From JARLFX01 sp036404255 (lineage in GTDB: Bacteria; Acidobacteriota; Terriglobia; Terriglobales; Acidobacteriaceae): a DNA stretch of 64,000 nt. The position numbers were made by a program, and so were the translations under genes. A model generated the notes under the pieces. It was given only the letters and a program-made list of their open reading frames with translations, was not told the DNA's origin and searched no databases. The stretch's first letter is position 1, and every line of letters starts with the position of its first letter. This document shows positions 27,292 to 37,600 of the stretch, piece by piece. The stretch is from NCBI GenBank assembly GCA_036404255.1, contig DASWOP010000250.1, positions 1 to 64,000 on the forward strand, given 5' to 3'.

Positions 27292-30200
27292 CTAGTTCAG
27301 CGTTTGCATGAACGTTTGCGTGGCCTCCCACCAGCCGGTGCTGTCATCCCATGCATAGCTCGACGATGACCAGATCACGACGCCGTCAGCAAGTGAGTAT
27401 GCCGTCTGCAGTTGAAATGCCCAATATGCAGCGCTCACATACTGCCCGGCCTTGGCTGTGCCTGGGTGATACTGCGGTGAAATGTAGATATATACCGGCT
27501 TGCCCGGCGCGATTGCACGCGCCGCAGCTACTTCCTGCGCTGCCAGCGAGGCCCATGCTGCCTGATCGTCATTGTAGGTATACATCGACGGAAACATTGC
27601 GGTTACTTGCGTCCCAAGTGCCGTGGCATATTGCATGTTCTGCGTCGAAACATTGTCGAAGGTGTTGTAGCCATAGTAGCCCACAAGTTTACCGGGATGG
27701 TCTGCCTTAGCCCACGTAGCCAGCGTCGCCAGTATCTGCTCGTTTGCTGTCGAGGTCAGTCCAAGCAGCTCGACATCCAGAACCAGCGGACCAGGATTGG
27801 TGTACTTCGCCATCAACGTGTCAAAGGAACTACGCGTGGGTAGCGTCTGTTCATCAGCTTGGGTTGTTCCGCTGGAGTCCACCCAGATCTTGCTTTCATA
27901 GACGACGTTGGAAGTAATCAAACCGTAGGTGCTGGTAGTTGGCTTGCCCGAATAAAACATATTGTCGTAGACAACGAAGGATGTTGGCTGTGCTGTAAAG
28001 CTGCGTGTCACTGGAGTGGCAGCAGCAAAGTTCGTATTACCAGCCTGCGATGCGGTGACGGAGACCGCGCCGGTTCCTGTCACATAAAGCGTACTTCCGC
28101 TCACAGTGGCCGGCCCGCTGGCAACAGCATATGTTGCCGGCAGGCCGCTGGTGGTATATGCAGCAAGCTGCACGCTGGTATCGTTGCTAGGATAGTTTGC
28201 CAGTGCAGGAAAAATGATGCTCTGTGCCGCGCTTCCGGTCACACTCAGGGTCGCGCCGGTCGTCAGCGCAAAGCCATAGTTATTGGCACTGGAACTTACC
28301 AGTGTTCCCTGCGATACAGTAATGGGATAGCTGCCCACAGGCGACTTAGGCACCGCAGTTGTCGAGATCAGCGGCGACCCAGTAACGCTGTTCGCCTGTG
28401 TATCGGGAGAGATAAAGCCAGTGATTGTATAGCCGAACGTTGGGTTCGCAGTTCCGTAAATACGTGAAAGGAGGCCGCTCGGAGTAACGGTGAGCGTAGC
28501 AGTATTTACTACAATGCTTTGCTGAACAGGTGTTGCTGCAGCGTAGATGGCATTGCCCGCTTGAGAAGCTGTAATCACGACGGTGCCGGTACCTGTAAAC
28601 GTGAGCATGTTGCCGCTCAGTGTGGCTGGGCCCGTGGCATTGTAGGTAACGGGCAGGCCGGAGCTTGCCGTTGCGCCCAAGCCGATCGACGGAGCGCCGT
28701 AAGCCACCGGCGATGTAGGCGCAGGAAACGTAATCGTCTGCGCCATAGTTCCTTGGCTATATGGCTTCAGGATTCGAACCACATTGTTGCCGCTATCTCC
28801 GAAGTAAACATTACCGCTGGTATCTACTGCGATATGTCCTGTTGGTGTGGAGAGAACTGCGTTTGTAGCAACGCAACCATCGCCATAACCATCGGTCGAA
28901 CAGGCAGCTTCTGTCGTACTCGATCCACCGCCGGCAACTATCGCAGCGTTTTGCGTGCTTGCAGTCACCTCCCATATCTGGTTGGCAACTGCATCTGCAA
29001 TGTAGAGATTGTTGGACGCATCGAATCCGATACCAGTAGCACTGCTCAGCTTAATGGATGTTGCGGCAGCGGCAGTTGTGCCGCTGCCGCCGCCTGCATA
29101 GGTATAGATGTCTTTGCAGGTCGCCAACGTACCTGTGGTAGCAGTGCTGGCCATACCAGTGCAACTGGTTTGCGCCGTCGCATAGTATCCAGCGGGCGGC
29201 TGCGAGCCCAGATAAACCACGCGTACGCGTCCTGTAATAGCGCCATAATCTGCGATGTAGAGGTTGCCGTACGAATCGAATGCAAGATCATATGGCTTGC
29301 TAAGATTGGCAGAACGTGCGGGTCCGCCATCACCGCTTTCTACTGAAGTGCAGCTAGTGTAAGTACCCTTTGAGACCGTCGCCTCCGCGCAACCTGCTCC
29401 GGCTCCGCCTACCACTCCGGTCACATAACCAAGTGCACTTGCATTTCCAAGAGCATCGGTCGATGCTCCGGCGATGTTGATCTCGCGGACTACATTGTTG
29501 CCGCTGTCTGCTACATAGAGATTGCCGTTAGCATCTACGGCCATCCCCTTTGGTCCGTTGAACTGCGAAAGCAGCACATATCCGCCATCACCAAAATACC
29601 CCGTACCGGGAGTATTTGAATTGATAAGAACATAGGAATAACCACTCTTCGCTGCTGTAGTACCAGCCGGTCCCGCAGAGCTTCCACCCGCAGCAAGGAA
29701 ACTTGCCTGCTGTGTTCCAGCCACATATGTCATGCGAACGTAATTACTGCCTTCCTCAAAGATATTGCCGGATGCATCCACTGCAACGGCGGCAGAAGCA
29801 AATATCGTAGTGTAGCCAACTGCGCCGATCTGCGTGCTGGCAGTATATTGTCCACCGCCGATCACGTTGTACACGATATTAGGGGGTACCGGCGATGCCA
29901 GAATCGAACTGCTTGCATAACTAGCAACCAACGCCGTTCCCAGCGCAGCATTGGTTCCGTTGTAGAGCACGCGCAGCTCGCCTGTATATCCAGGACCTGG
30001 TGTGGAGCCGGTGTAGCTGTTCGCCGAAGTAGGTGTGGTATAGGTCGCACTATCACCAGTATCCGTGTTGGAGGTGTAATTTCCTCCGTCCGAGATATAA
30101 AGCTGGCCGAATGAATCGATCTGTGTCGCATTGGGCTTCGACACAAGTATCTGGCTCACGGAGCAGCCATCGCCGATATTTGATCCCAACAGTTTTGTAG

Positions 30201-30414
30201 AGGAATTGCCGTTCAGCGGAATGGAACTGGCACAGACATGAGTTACCGTGGGCGAAGTATTTGGCGTGATGCCCGGCTGACCGGCGTATGCCCCAATCGA
30301 AATCTGCGCATGCACGCCGGTAACTCCAGCCACCAATAATCCACATATTGCCATGCCTGCAATAACTAAGGATGCGCCCCTTCTACGCTTGTATCCAGTG
30401 TTTGGCATAACCAT
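27292..30414 (-). CDS. Exported NHL-repeat/MBG protein with C-terminal hyaluronidase-like (GH56-type) domain
   Basis: 1040 residues from ATG 30414, preceded by AAGGAAGG; an upstream in-frame ATG has no such site. A Sec signal ends VHAQ. An NHL propeller follows (GMAVDANGNLYVADSGNN, DLAFDSYGNLYIADYG, HIAVDTSGNVYFGDSGNN), then MBG/Ig-like repeats (VTPSGLLSRIYGTANPTFGY). From about residue 800 an unrelated domain begins: VLDVELLGL with a DxE pair at 880-882, FPSMYTYNDD, VYIYISPQYH, and ADGVVIWSSSS near the end. These match, in order, the motifs of the secreted protein at 40.5 kb and the DxE and IIWGSS motifs of GH56 hyaluronidases. Likely a surface or secreted glycosidase. Confidence 0.72.
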   Translation of the reverse strand: MVMPNTGYKRRRGASLVIAGMAICGLLVAGVTGVHAQISIGAYAGQPGITPNTSPTVTHVCASSIPLNGNSSTKLLGSNIGDGCSVSQILVSKPNATQIDSFGQLYISDGGNYTSNTDTGDSATYTTPTSANSYTGSTPGPGYTGELRVLYNGTNAALGTALVASYASSSILASPVPPNIVYNVIGGGQYTASTQIGAVGYTTIFASAAVAVDASGNIFEEGSNYVRMTYVAGTQQASFLAAGGSSAGPAGTTAAKSGYSYVLINSNTPGTGYFGDGGYVLLSQFNGPKGMAVDANGNLYVADSGNNVVREINIAGASTDALGNASALGYVTGVVGGAGAGCAEATVSKGTYTSCTSVESGDGGPARSANLSKPYDLAFDSYGNLYIADYGAITGRVRVVYLGSQPPAGYYATAQTSCTGMASTATTGTLATCKDIYTYAGGGSGTTAAAATSIKLSSATGIGFDASNNLYIADAVANQIWEVTASTQNAAIVAGGGSSTTEAACSTDGYGDGCVATNAVLSTPTGHIAVDTSGNVYFGDSGNNVVRILKPYSQGTMAQTITFPAPTSPVAYGAPSIGLGATASSGLPVTYNATGPATLSGNMLTFTGTGTVVITASQAGNAIYAAATPVQQSIVVNTATLTVTPSGLLSRIYGTANPTFGYTITGFISPDTQANSVTGSPLISTTAVPKSPVGSYPITVSQGTLVSSSANNYGFALTTGATLSVTGSAAQSIIFPALANYPSNDTSVQLAAYTTSGLPATYAVASGPATVSGSTLYVTGTGAVSVTASQAGNTNFAAATPVTRSFTAQPTSFVVYDNMFYSGKPTTSTYGLITSNVVYESKIWVDSSGTTQADEQTLPTRSSFDTLMAKYTNPGPLVLDVELLGLTSTANEQILATLATWAKADHPGKLVGYYGYNTFDNVSTQNMQYATALGTQVTAMFPSMYTYNDDQAAWASLAAQEVAAARAIAPGKPVYIYISPQYHPGTAKAGQYVSAAYWAFQLQTAYSLADGVVIWSSSSYAWDDSTGWWEATQTFMQTLN

Positions 30415-30479
30415 TCTGAACCTTCCTTGCAATTCCAGCACTCCGCGGTGCTGCTCTTGAAAACATCGATTCATGCTGA

Positions 30480-33400
30480 TTAGTTCGACGCTGCTACGAC
30501 CAGCGTGATCGGAATCGATTCAACTGAGCCATTAGAGCTCGTGGCAGTCAGCGTAAACACCGTGGTTCCGGGCGGCGTAGTAACATTCGGCAGATCGTAG
30601 TAATTTGTCCCACTGCCGCAACCGGAGAGTCCGAGTCCGCCTAGTATCGGCAATACGCACAAGACAACCGCGAGTAGTGACTTGCGCATCGCAGCATTCC
30701 GTCGCTTGCGCCATGCCAGCAGAACCAGTCCACCCAAGAAAGTCAATCCGGCCTCAGTGACTTCAGAAACACGCCCACACTTAGCAGGAGTCTGCTGTTT
30801 CGCCAGGTTTGGCGTCACATTGGTAAACACCTCCAGCGTGAGCAAGCCAACAGGATCAGTTGCACTGTTACCACTGAATGTAAGGTTGGTGCCGGAAGGG
30901 ACTGGACACGCCGAACCAGCTGCCGGAACTGATGGACAAGTCAGGAACCGGCAGAGAGAGTTCTGCGGAAGATTGGAACAGGTGAATGTCACCGTACCGC
31001 TCAGTCCCATGTATGGCGTGACATAAACGCTGGTACTAGTCTCTGCGCCTTGCAACGTACTGAGCGTGGTAGCCAGGGCAGTCATTCCGAAGTCGCCCTT
31101 CACCGTAACTGAACTGGATGTAGATGAGAAAAAATTTGCGCCACCCAGATAGTTAGCACTAAAAGATGGATAGGTATTTGCGTTGATCGCCGTAGCAGCC
31201 AATGCCGTCGTGGCACCCGATATGGTGAGCGTAGCAACACCAGACGCATTGAGCGATGCGATACCCAGTGTGGTGGACCCAGCGCTGAATGAGACTACTC
31301 CAATGACTCCAGCTGCAGGTGATTTAACGGTTGCCGTCAACACATAAGCCGGTATTGCACTGCCCTGCACGCTGAGCGGCGCACCGGAGTAAGCGAGAGT
31401 CGTCGTGCTTGACTCAGGAATCACAGTGAGCGTCAGGCTGGCATGACTGGATACATAATTGGAATCGCCGCTATATTGCCCGGCAATACTGAACGTACCC
31501 GCCTGCGGGCTAAAGGTATAGGTCGCGGTGCCGTTAGCAACCGTAAGCACTGTCTGCTGAATACCATTCACCTGCACTAGTATCTTCCCCGTCGCTGCCG
31601 TAGTGCCTGACTGTGTCAAAGTGAACGTAAGCGTGATGGGTGAGCCATAGCTGATTGACGAAGATGCGCTTGGCGATGAGCTAATAGTGAGATTACTGTT
31701 GAGCAGGTTTACTCCGCTACCTGTCAGCGTTGAACTTACAGAGGAAGCATTCCCCGCGTTGGATGGGAAGGTAATCTTGTCCGAAAAACTGCCAAGTGCT
31801 ACCGGAGAAAATACCGCAGAGATGCTGCATCCCGCACCAGCAATCAGAGCACTACCGGAGCATCCATTTGATGTCGATGCGCTAACCTGGAAATCTCCAG
31901 TGTCTCCGCTGACGCTGTACGGTGCGCCGCCGGTAAATTGTAGCGCCGCATTACCAATATTGGTGAGAATGAAGGATGAGAAAGCTGAACTCTGCCCTAC
32001 ATTGAGAGGATAAAAGCTGGTGGATATCTGCTGACGGTTCAGGTACGTAACCCCAGCGCTAGTGTCTGTCACATAAACATTGCCTAGACTGTCAACCCAA
32101 AGTCCAGTCGGTGCAGTCAACCCAGACAGTAGGGTGACCGTGGTGACGCCCTGTGCGGAAATGAAGCCTACTTGCGATCCTGCCTTATCCAGCACATAGA
32201 AATTGTTGGCGGCGTCTATCCCTATGGCCGCAGGATTGAACAAACCGAGTGCAACCGGAGTGACCGCACCTGTCGATAACGTGACCTCAACCACCCGGCT
32301 ATTGCCTGAATCCACCACATACAGATTGCCGCTGCCATCCAGCGAAAGCTGCGTTGGACTGGAGACGCTCGTGGTCAGTACGGTGGATGCTCCCTGGCGG
32401 ATCTGCATAATGCGGTTGTTGCCAGTGTCAGCAACATAGATATTGCCACCGCCATCCACCAACACTCCCTTTGGAGCAGCATAGCCGGTCAGATATGAGA
32501 CGGTTGCGCTGGTGTTGTTATAGATGGCCACACGGTTGTTCCCCGTATCCGCTACCAGCACATTGCCCTGGCCATCCACAGAAACCTGCGACGGCGATGA
32601 AAGGCCGGTAATAAGTGATGTAGCTGTCAATGCGGTTGGGCTGGAATAGCGCAACACACTTCCGCTGGTCTTATCAGCAACATACACTTCGCCGGACGGA
32701 TCGGATGTGACGCCGAGTGGCGCGGTTCCAGAGCCTACGGTAACGGGCGTCGCGTTATCCAGGGCAATCTCTGCCCCGCTTGCCGTGCCGCTCACGTAAT
32801 TGGTGCCAATGGTATTGCCAGTAGAAGAGGATACTCTCACGCCACCAAGTCGCAGGCCAGGCAACGTCGGTTTGAATGTCACATTGAGGTAGCAGATCTG
32901 TCCCGCAGCTAGTGCCTGCCCGGATGTGTCACACGTGCTGCCGCCTGCATCAAGGAAATCGGAACTGGAGGCACCCTGCACGGCGAAGGTTGCACCACCC
33001 ACTGTAACCGCACTGAGGGAAGCAAAAGCGAGCGCAGTGGACGAGGTGGAACCCAGAGCGGTAGATGGTGCCGCAGGCACGGACTTGGAAAGCTTGTGCA
33101 CAACATTGGCGGACGAATCGGCAACATACAGATTTCCCTGCGCATCGAAAGAGATTCTACCGGTCGGGAAACCCAGAGTAGCCAGTGTAGCCAGGCAGCC
33201 ATCGCCATTAGCATAAGTCCTAATGGGACCAGAAGCGAACGTGCTGGAGCACGCGGTTCCAGCCGCAGTCGATGTGCCACCACCGGCAATAATCGTTGCC
33301 ACCTGTGTGGCCGCGTCTACTTCCCAGATCTTGGCGCCAGTGCCATCAGCAATATAGAGATTGCCGGCTGCATCAAAGCCCAGGCCAGTAGCTGACTTCA

Positions 33401-34592
33401 GCAAAATCTGTGTCGCTGGACCACCCGTCGTCAAGGTGCCGCCACCGGCAACAGTATAGATATATCCCAACTGCGGGCTGCTAACGCCTGGAATCGTACC
33501 GGTGCCGTTATAGATCACGCGAACACGTCCATTCCCAGAATCGGCAATATACAGATTGCCCGATGCATCAAACAGGACATCGTAGGGATTGTTCACTTCT
33601 GCAGACGTAGCAGGCCCCCCATCACCGATAGAACCGGCAGTGCAACCACCGGCTGAGCTAATCGCCGATGGCACCTGCACAGTAGCGCCAGTAATGGTGG
33701 CATAGGCGGAGACGACAGCCTGGGTACACACTGAGCCTGCAATCGTACTGATAATGCCTGTCGTGCCATTGATCATGCGGATAGCATTGCTCTTCGAGTC
33801 AGCGATATAAACATTCTCCGCCGAATCTACATACACTCCTTTTCCATTATTCGTTAGCGCCGCAATGGCCTTGCCGCCGTCACCGTAGTATGCGTTCAGA
33901 CTGGCATAGATCATCGGATATACATTGCTCTGCTTAGGGCTGACAGTCCCAATCCCCGAAGTTGTTGCCTGTAGTAGTGCTGCCCCCTTGGTTCCTCCCA
34001 CATACGCCATGCGCATGCGTGAATTACCTTCGGTCTCGATGATGTTGCCGTCGCCATCAATTGCCATGCCCGTTGGTGTGAGTGTTGTATTGCCGCAGCT
34101 TCCGCCGGCGGCAGAGATACTTGTATAGCCGTTCGAGTAGGGCCCGCATGCGTTATAAATATCACCGACAAGCAGTGATGAGGTCGTAATTACGGATAGC
34201 TTGTTGTACGCGCTTACGATCGTCTGCAGTTCCGCTGCGCCACTCTGATAGATCACGCGAATCTGCTTGTCGCCCTGGTCGGCGATGAAGATATTATTCG
34301 TAGCCGGATCGATCAGCACCGACTGCGGCGCTTTCAGAATCGCCTGTGTCGGCAGACAGTTGTCCCCAGTAGAACCAACTGTTGTCGCGATCACGGTGCT
34401 GCAGACCGTCTGCGTAGAACCGGTGGGAATGCCAACAGCCGTACTGATGTACGGAATCTGGATAGAGCCGGGGGTCTGGGCAAACGCGCCTAGACTCGCT
34501 GGTGCAAGAACCGCACACCAGAGCGCAGATCGCCACACAACTCCGCTGAACTTACCGCTATTGCCGTTTCGAGTGCCGCTACGTGGACTCAT
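30480..34592 (-). CDS. Giant NHL-repeat protein with ASH-like and Ig-like domains and a membrane tail
   Basis: 1370 residues; GGAAAGGACG supports ATG 34592. A Sec signal (cleaved near GAFAQ) precedes two sets of NHL repeats (VLIDPATNNIFIADQGDK, VLFDASGNLYIADSGNG, VSVDGQGNVLVADTGNN, VLVDGGGNIYVADTGNN). Between and after them are choice-of-anchor/ASH-like segments (ILTNIGNAALQFTGG, CSISAVFSPVALGSF) and Ig-like repeats (VQVNGIQQTVLTV, GQYSGDSNYVSS). The C-terminus has a hydrophobic stretch followed by AWRKRR, a second hydrophobic stretch with LSGCGSG, and a final beta segment. Encoded 21 bases after the TonB receptor gene. Presumably a surface accessory protein of the uptake system. Confidence 0.75.
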   Translation of the reverse strand: MSPRSGTRNGNSGKFSGVVWRSALWCAVLAPASLGAFAQTPGSIQIPYISTAVGIPTGSTQTVCSTVIATTVGSTGDNCLPTQAILKAPQSVLIDPATNNIFIADQGDKQIRVIYQSGAAELQTIVSAYNKLSVITTSSLLVGDIYNACGPYSNGYTSISAAGGSCGNTTLTPTGMAIDGDGNIIETEGNSRMRMAYVGGTKGAALLQATTSGIGTVSPKQSNVYPMIYASLNAYYGDGGKAIAALTNNGKGVYVDSAENVYIADSKSNAIRMINGTTGIISTIAGSVCTQAVVSAYATITGATVQVPSAISSAGGCTAGSIGDGGPATSAEVNNPYDVLFDASGNLYIADSGNGRVRVIYNGTGTIPGVSSPQLGYIYTVAGGGTLTTGGPATQILLKSATGLGFDAAGNLYIADGTGAKIWEVDAATQVATIIAGGGTSTAAGTACSSTFASGPIRTYANGDGCLATLATLGFPTGRISFDAQGNLYVADSSANVVHKLSKSVPAAPSTALGSTSSTALAFASLSAVTVGGATFAVQGASSSDFLDAGGSTCDTSGQALAAGQICYLNVTFKPTLPGLRLGGVRVSSSTGNTIGTNYVSGTASGAEIALDNATPVTVGSGTAPLGVTSDPSGEVYVADKTSGSVLRYSSPTALTATSLITGLSSPSQVSVDGQGNVLVADTGNNRVAIYNNTSATVSYLTGYAAPKGVLVDGGGNIYVADTGNNRIMQIRQGASTVLTTSVSSPTQLSLDGSGNLYVVDSGNSRVVEVTLSTGAVTPVALGLFNPAAIGIDAANNFYVLDKAGSQVGFISAQGVTTVTLLSGLTAPTGLWVDSLGNVYVTDTSAGVTYLNRQQISTSFYPLNVGQSSAFSSFILTNIGNAALQFTGGAPYSVSGDTGDFQVSASTSNGCSGSALIAGAGCSISAVFSPVALGSFSDKITFPSNAGNASSVSSTLTGSGVNLLNSNLTISSSPSASSSISYGSPITLTFTLTQSGTTAATGKILVQVNGIQQTVLTVANGTATYTFSPQAGTFSIAGQYSGDSNYVSSHASLTLTVIPESSTTTLAYSGAPLSVQGSAIPAYVLTATVKSPAAGVIGVVSFSAGSTTLGIASLNASGVATLTISGATTALAATAINANTYPSFSANYLGGANFFSSTSSSVTVKGDFGMTALATTLSTLQGAETSTSVYVTPYMGLSGTVTFTCSNLPQNSLCRFLTCPSVPAAGSACPVPSGTNLTFSGNSATDPVGLLTLEVFTNVTPNLAKQQTPAKCGRVSEVTEAGLTFLGGLVLLAWRKRRNAAMRKSLLAVVLCVLPILGGLGLSGCGSGTNYYDLPNVTTPPGTTVFTLTATSSNGSVESIPITLVVAASN

Positions 34593-34613
34593 GGTATCGT
34601 CCTTTCCGGATTC

Positions 34614-37600
34614 TTAATAAGAGAGCTTCAATGAGAGTTGGATGCGGCGAGCATTGGTGCCAACAGTATTACCGCCTGTCGTTGCCAGCACCTGGCCTTC
34701 ATAGTCGACGCCAGAAGTAGGTGGCAGCGACGAGTTCGGGTTCGCGAGGTTAGGCGTATTGAAAGCATTGATAGCATCCGCACGGAAAGCCAGCCTCGTA
34801 GTATGCGTAATCGGCAACCGCAAGGTACGCCCAGCGGAGAGATTGAGCTGGATAAATGCAGGCCCACGCAGCCTATTACGGGATTGGTTACTGAAGACGC
34901 CTGCCGCGGTTCCATTCGGCGGAACAACCCAGGCTGCGGTGTTGAACCATTCACTAATCTTGTCAGCGCGATGCCGACCGCTGGACAACGTGCCTTTCCC
35001 ATACCCAGGCAGCAACTGGGCACGCTGGCGGCTACCTACTTCAGCCGTAAATGCCGCATCAGTCGTTAAGGTAACCGAGAAAGGCTTGCCACTCTGCGCC
35101 GTGTACATGCCACTCTGTGTCCAATTGCTCAGTAAAATGCGCAGCGGGCGAGGGCCGTGACTAAACTTGGTTGGCAAAAAGGCCCAGCCTACAGCAGTGG
35201 TCAGCTTTACGTCATAATCCGAAGGCCCATGCTCGCTGCTCAAATTGTCTATCTGTGGAACACTGCTTGACGTCGACGTACCAGTACTAAACTCATCCAG
35301 CGACTTTGCGTATGCAAAGGTCGCGGTTAGAGAAACAATCTTTGCCCCACGCTCCTGGTAGAGCACCTGCACACCGTTATAGCTGGAGCTGCCAATGCTC
35401 TGGTATTCCACCACGCCCTGTCCGCCATAGTTAAAGCCAGGATAGCGGACCCGCGCGGCATACGATGCGGCCGTATTCGCACCTGTTGCCGGACAATAGA
35501 GCGATGGATTGATCTGGTAGTACGCTCCAGTGCAATCGTAGATAGCTGGGTTCTTATCCAACGGTAGTGACTGATGACGTCCGAAACGTCCGACGTAGTT
35601 CACCTCAAGCGAACCATGGCGCATGATGCTCTGCTGGAAGCCGAAGTTAACGGCTTCTGTATAGCCATCGCGATAGTTTCTATCCGGAAAGAAGATGGAA
35701 AATGGAAGATTGAACTGAGGATTGGTCCCGTCGTAGTTCTTGGGAATAGCCGGCAAACCCAGCAGCGGCTGGGATACGCCGCCTGAAGGATAGGCGTAAT
35801 TTGCAATGTAGTGGAAGGGTTCTCCAACGCCAATTGTGAGCGCATTGGTCGCATCGTAGAAGATGCCAAATCCGCCGCGCACCGACGTTCTGCCATTACC
35901 GAAGAGATCATACGCAAAGCCGAAGCGAGGCGCAAAATCCTTATACTCGTTTTTGATTAAGGAGCGCGGAACTCCAGGGTCCCCAACGAATGCGAGATCC
36001 GGCACGGCGTTGGGGAAGATGACGGACTGATAGCCGGGGATGAAAGTAGTGTTCTGGTTCTTTGGCTGGTAGTAACGGAATGGAAGCTCGTATCGCAGGC
36101 CAATGTTCAATGTCAGGCGAGGTAGAATGCGCCAATCGTCCTGTGCATAAAAATAGAAGTCATGTTGAATGCCGGAGCGGTTAAGTGAATTGGCGAAGTT
36201 TTCATTACTGGGCAGACCGAGGATCTCATCGCCCTGCGATACCAGGGAATATGTTCCGCTGAACGAGAACACGGGCGCGCTCTCTGAAACATTCGCATAC
36301 TGCAGCCGGAGAAAATCGACGCCAAATTGCGCGTTGTGCTTACCTCGTGACCAGGTCAAAGTATCCACAGCTTCTACATCTTCATTCACCGTGGAAGAGA
36401 CCGCCTGGTTGGCCGTACCCATACCAGGAAAAACCGGCAGTACAGCTATGGAGTTATAGCTGGGAAAAGCCGCACCGAAATCCGACAATGTTGTGTGATC
36501 GATGGGTGAGTACTGGTAATCATAGCGCTTGTAGGCAAGACGGAATACGTTGAGCAGGTTGGGGCGAATGACCCAGGTATCACCAATGTCTCCGAAGTAC
36601 GTTCCACCGTAATCCGCATCCGGTTCATAGCCGGCAACCGACGCATTCGTAGCCGAGACTGCGTTGTGCGCCAGTATATCGTTCGCTGAGGTCTGGTAGT
36701 AGCGCGCATCCAGCGTGTGGCCGTAGCCAAGATTGTAATCCAGGCGCAAGAGACCATTCTGGTCATTCTGTGGCAAGGAATAGGCCGTCGGCGTTTTGGT
36801 GGTAGGCGTGCCGTTGATGGAGGTCGCAATTGCGAGTGGCAGGTACTTCTGCATAGCTGCGAATACTACGGGATTGATACATATCGACGGAAGTTCATTG
36901 CCGACAATCGTCACCGCTGGCGAAGCCTTGCTCAGTGCAGTCTGCAGCAGTTGAACGCAGGGCGAATTCTGACCAGTGGCAAGCGTGTTCCCTGCCTGCA
37001 CATACGCCGCATTCAAACCGGCAATGGCTACGGTTGAGGTGCTTGCCGTGGTTGCATTGGAGATGGGGTTATGTAGGTAGGTTTGTGGATTGCCGCTGGT
37101 ATCGCGATAGGTTGGACCGGCGAGATCTGATAAATTGATGCAGTTTCCCGTACCCGCAAAATAGCCGGTGGAGGAACACGGAGTCGGGTTGCCGTTTGCG
37201 TCATAACCACGATCTGCCGCAGTAAAGCCGCCGCTGGTGACATTATTGTTCGCCGTCTGTGCGATGCGGAGACCTTGATACGAGCTGAAAAGGAAGAGCT
37301 TATCGCGGACGATGGGGCCACCGACAGTAATGCCGTACTGGTTCTGAATGAGCTTGGAGGGATGTTTGAGGAAGTAGTCCTGCGCGTTCAGAGCAGTGTT
37401 CTGCAAGTATTCATACAGTACGCCGTGAAACTGGTTGGTCCCGGACTTTGTAATCGCATTGAAAACGCTGCCCACGTTACGGCCATATTGGGCCTTGAAG
37501 TTATTGAGCAGTACACTGACTTCCTGTAGAGCATCTGGCGGAGGAAAATTCAGGCCGCTATTGGTATAGAGATTGTTCCACATCGTACCGTCAAGCAAAA

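Noticed and set aside
28519..29346. 275-codon plus-strand open frame opposite the giant NHL/GH56-like gene
   Set aside because: It is Cys- and Arg-rich with no domain and no ribosome-binding site, and is fully explained as the shadow of the repeat protein.
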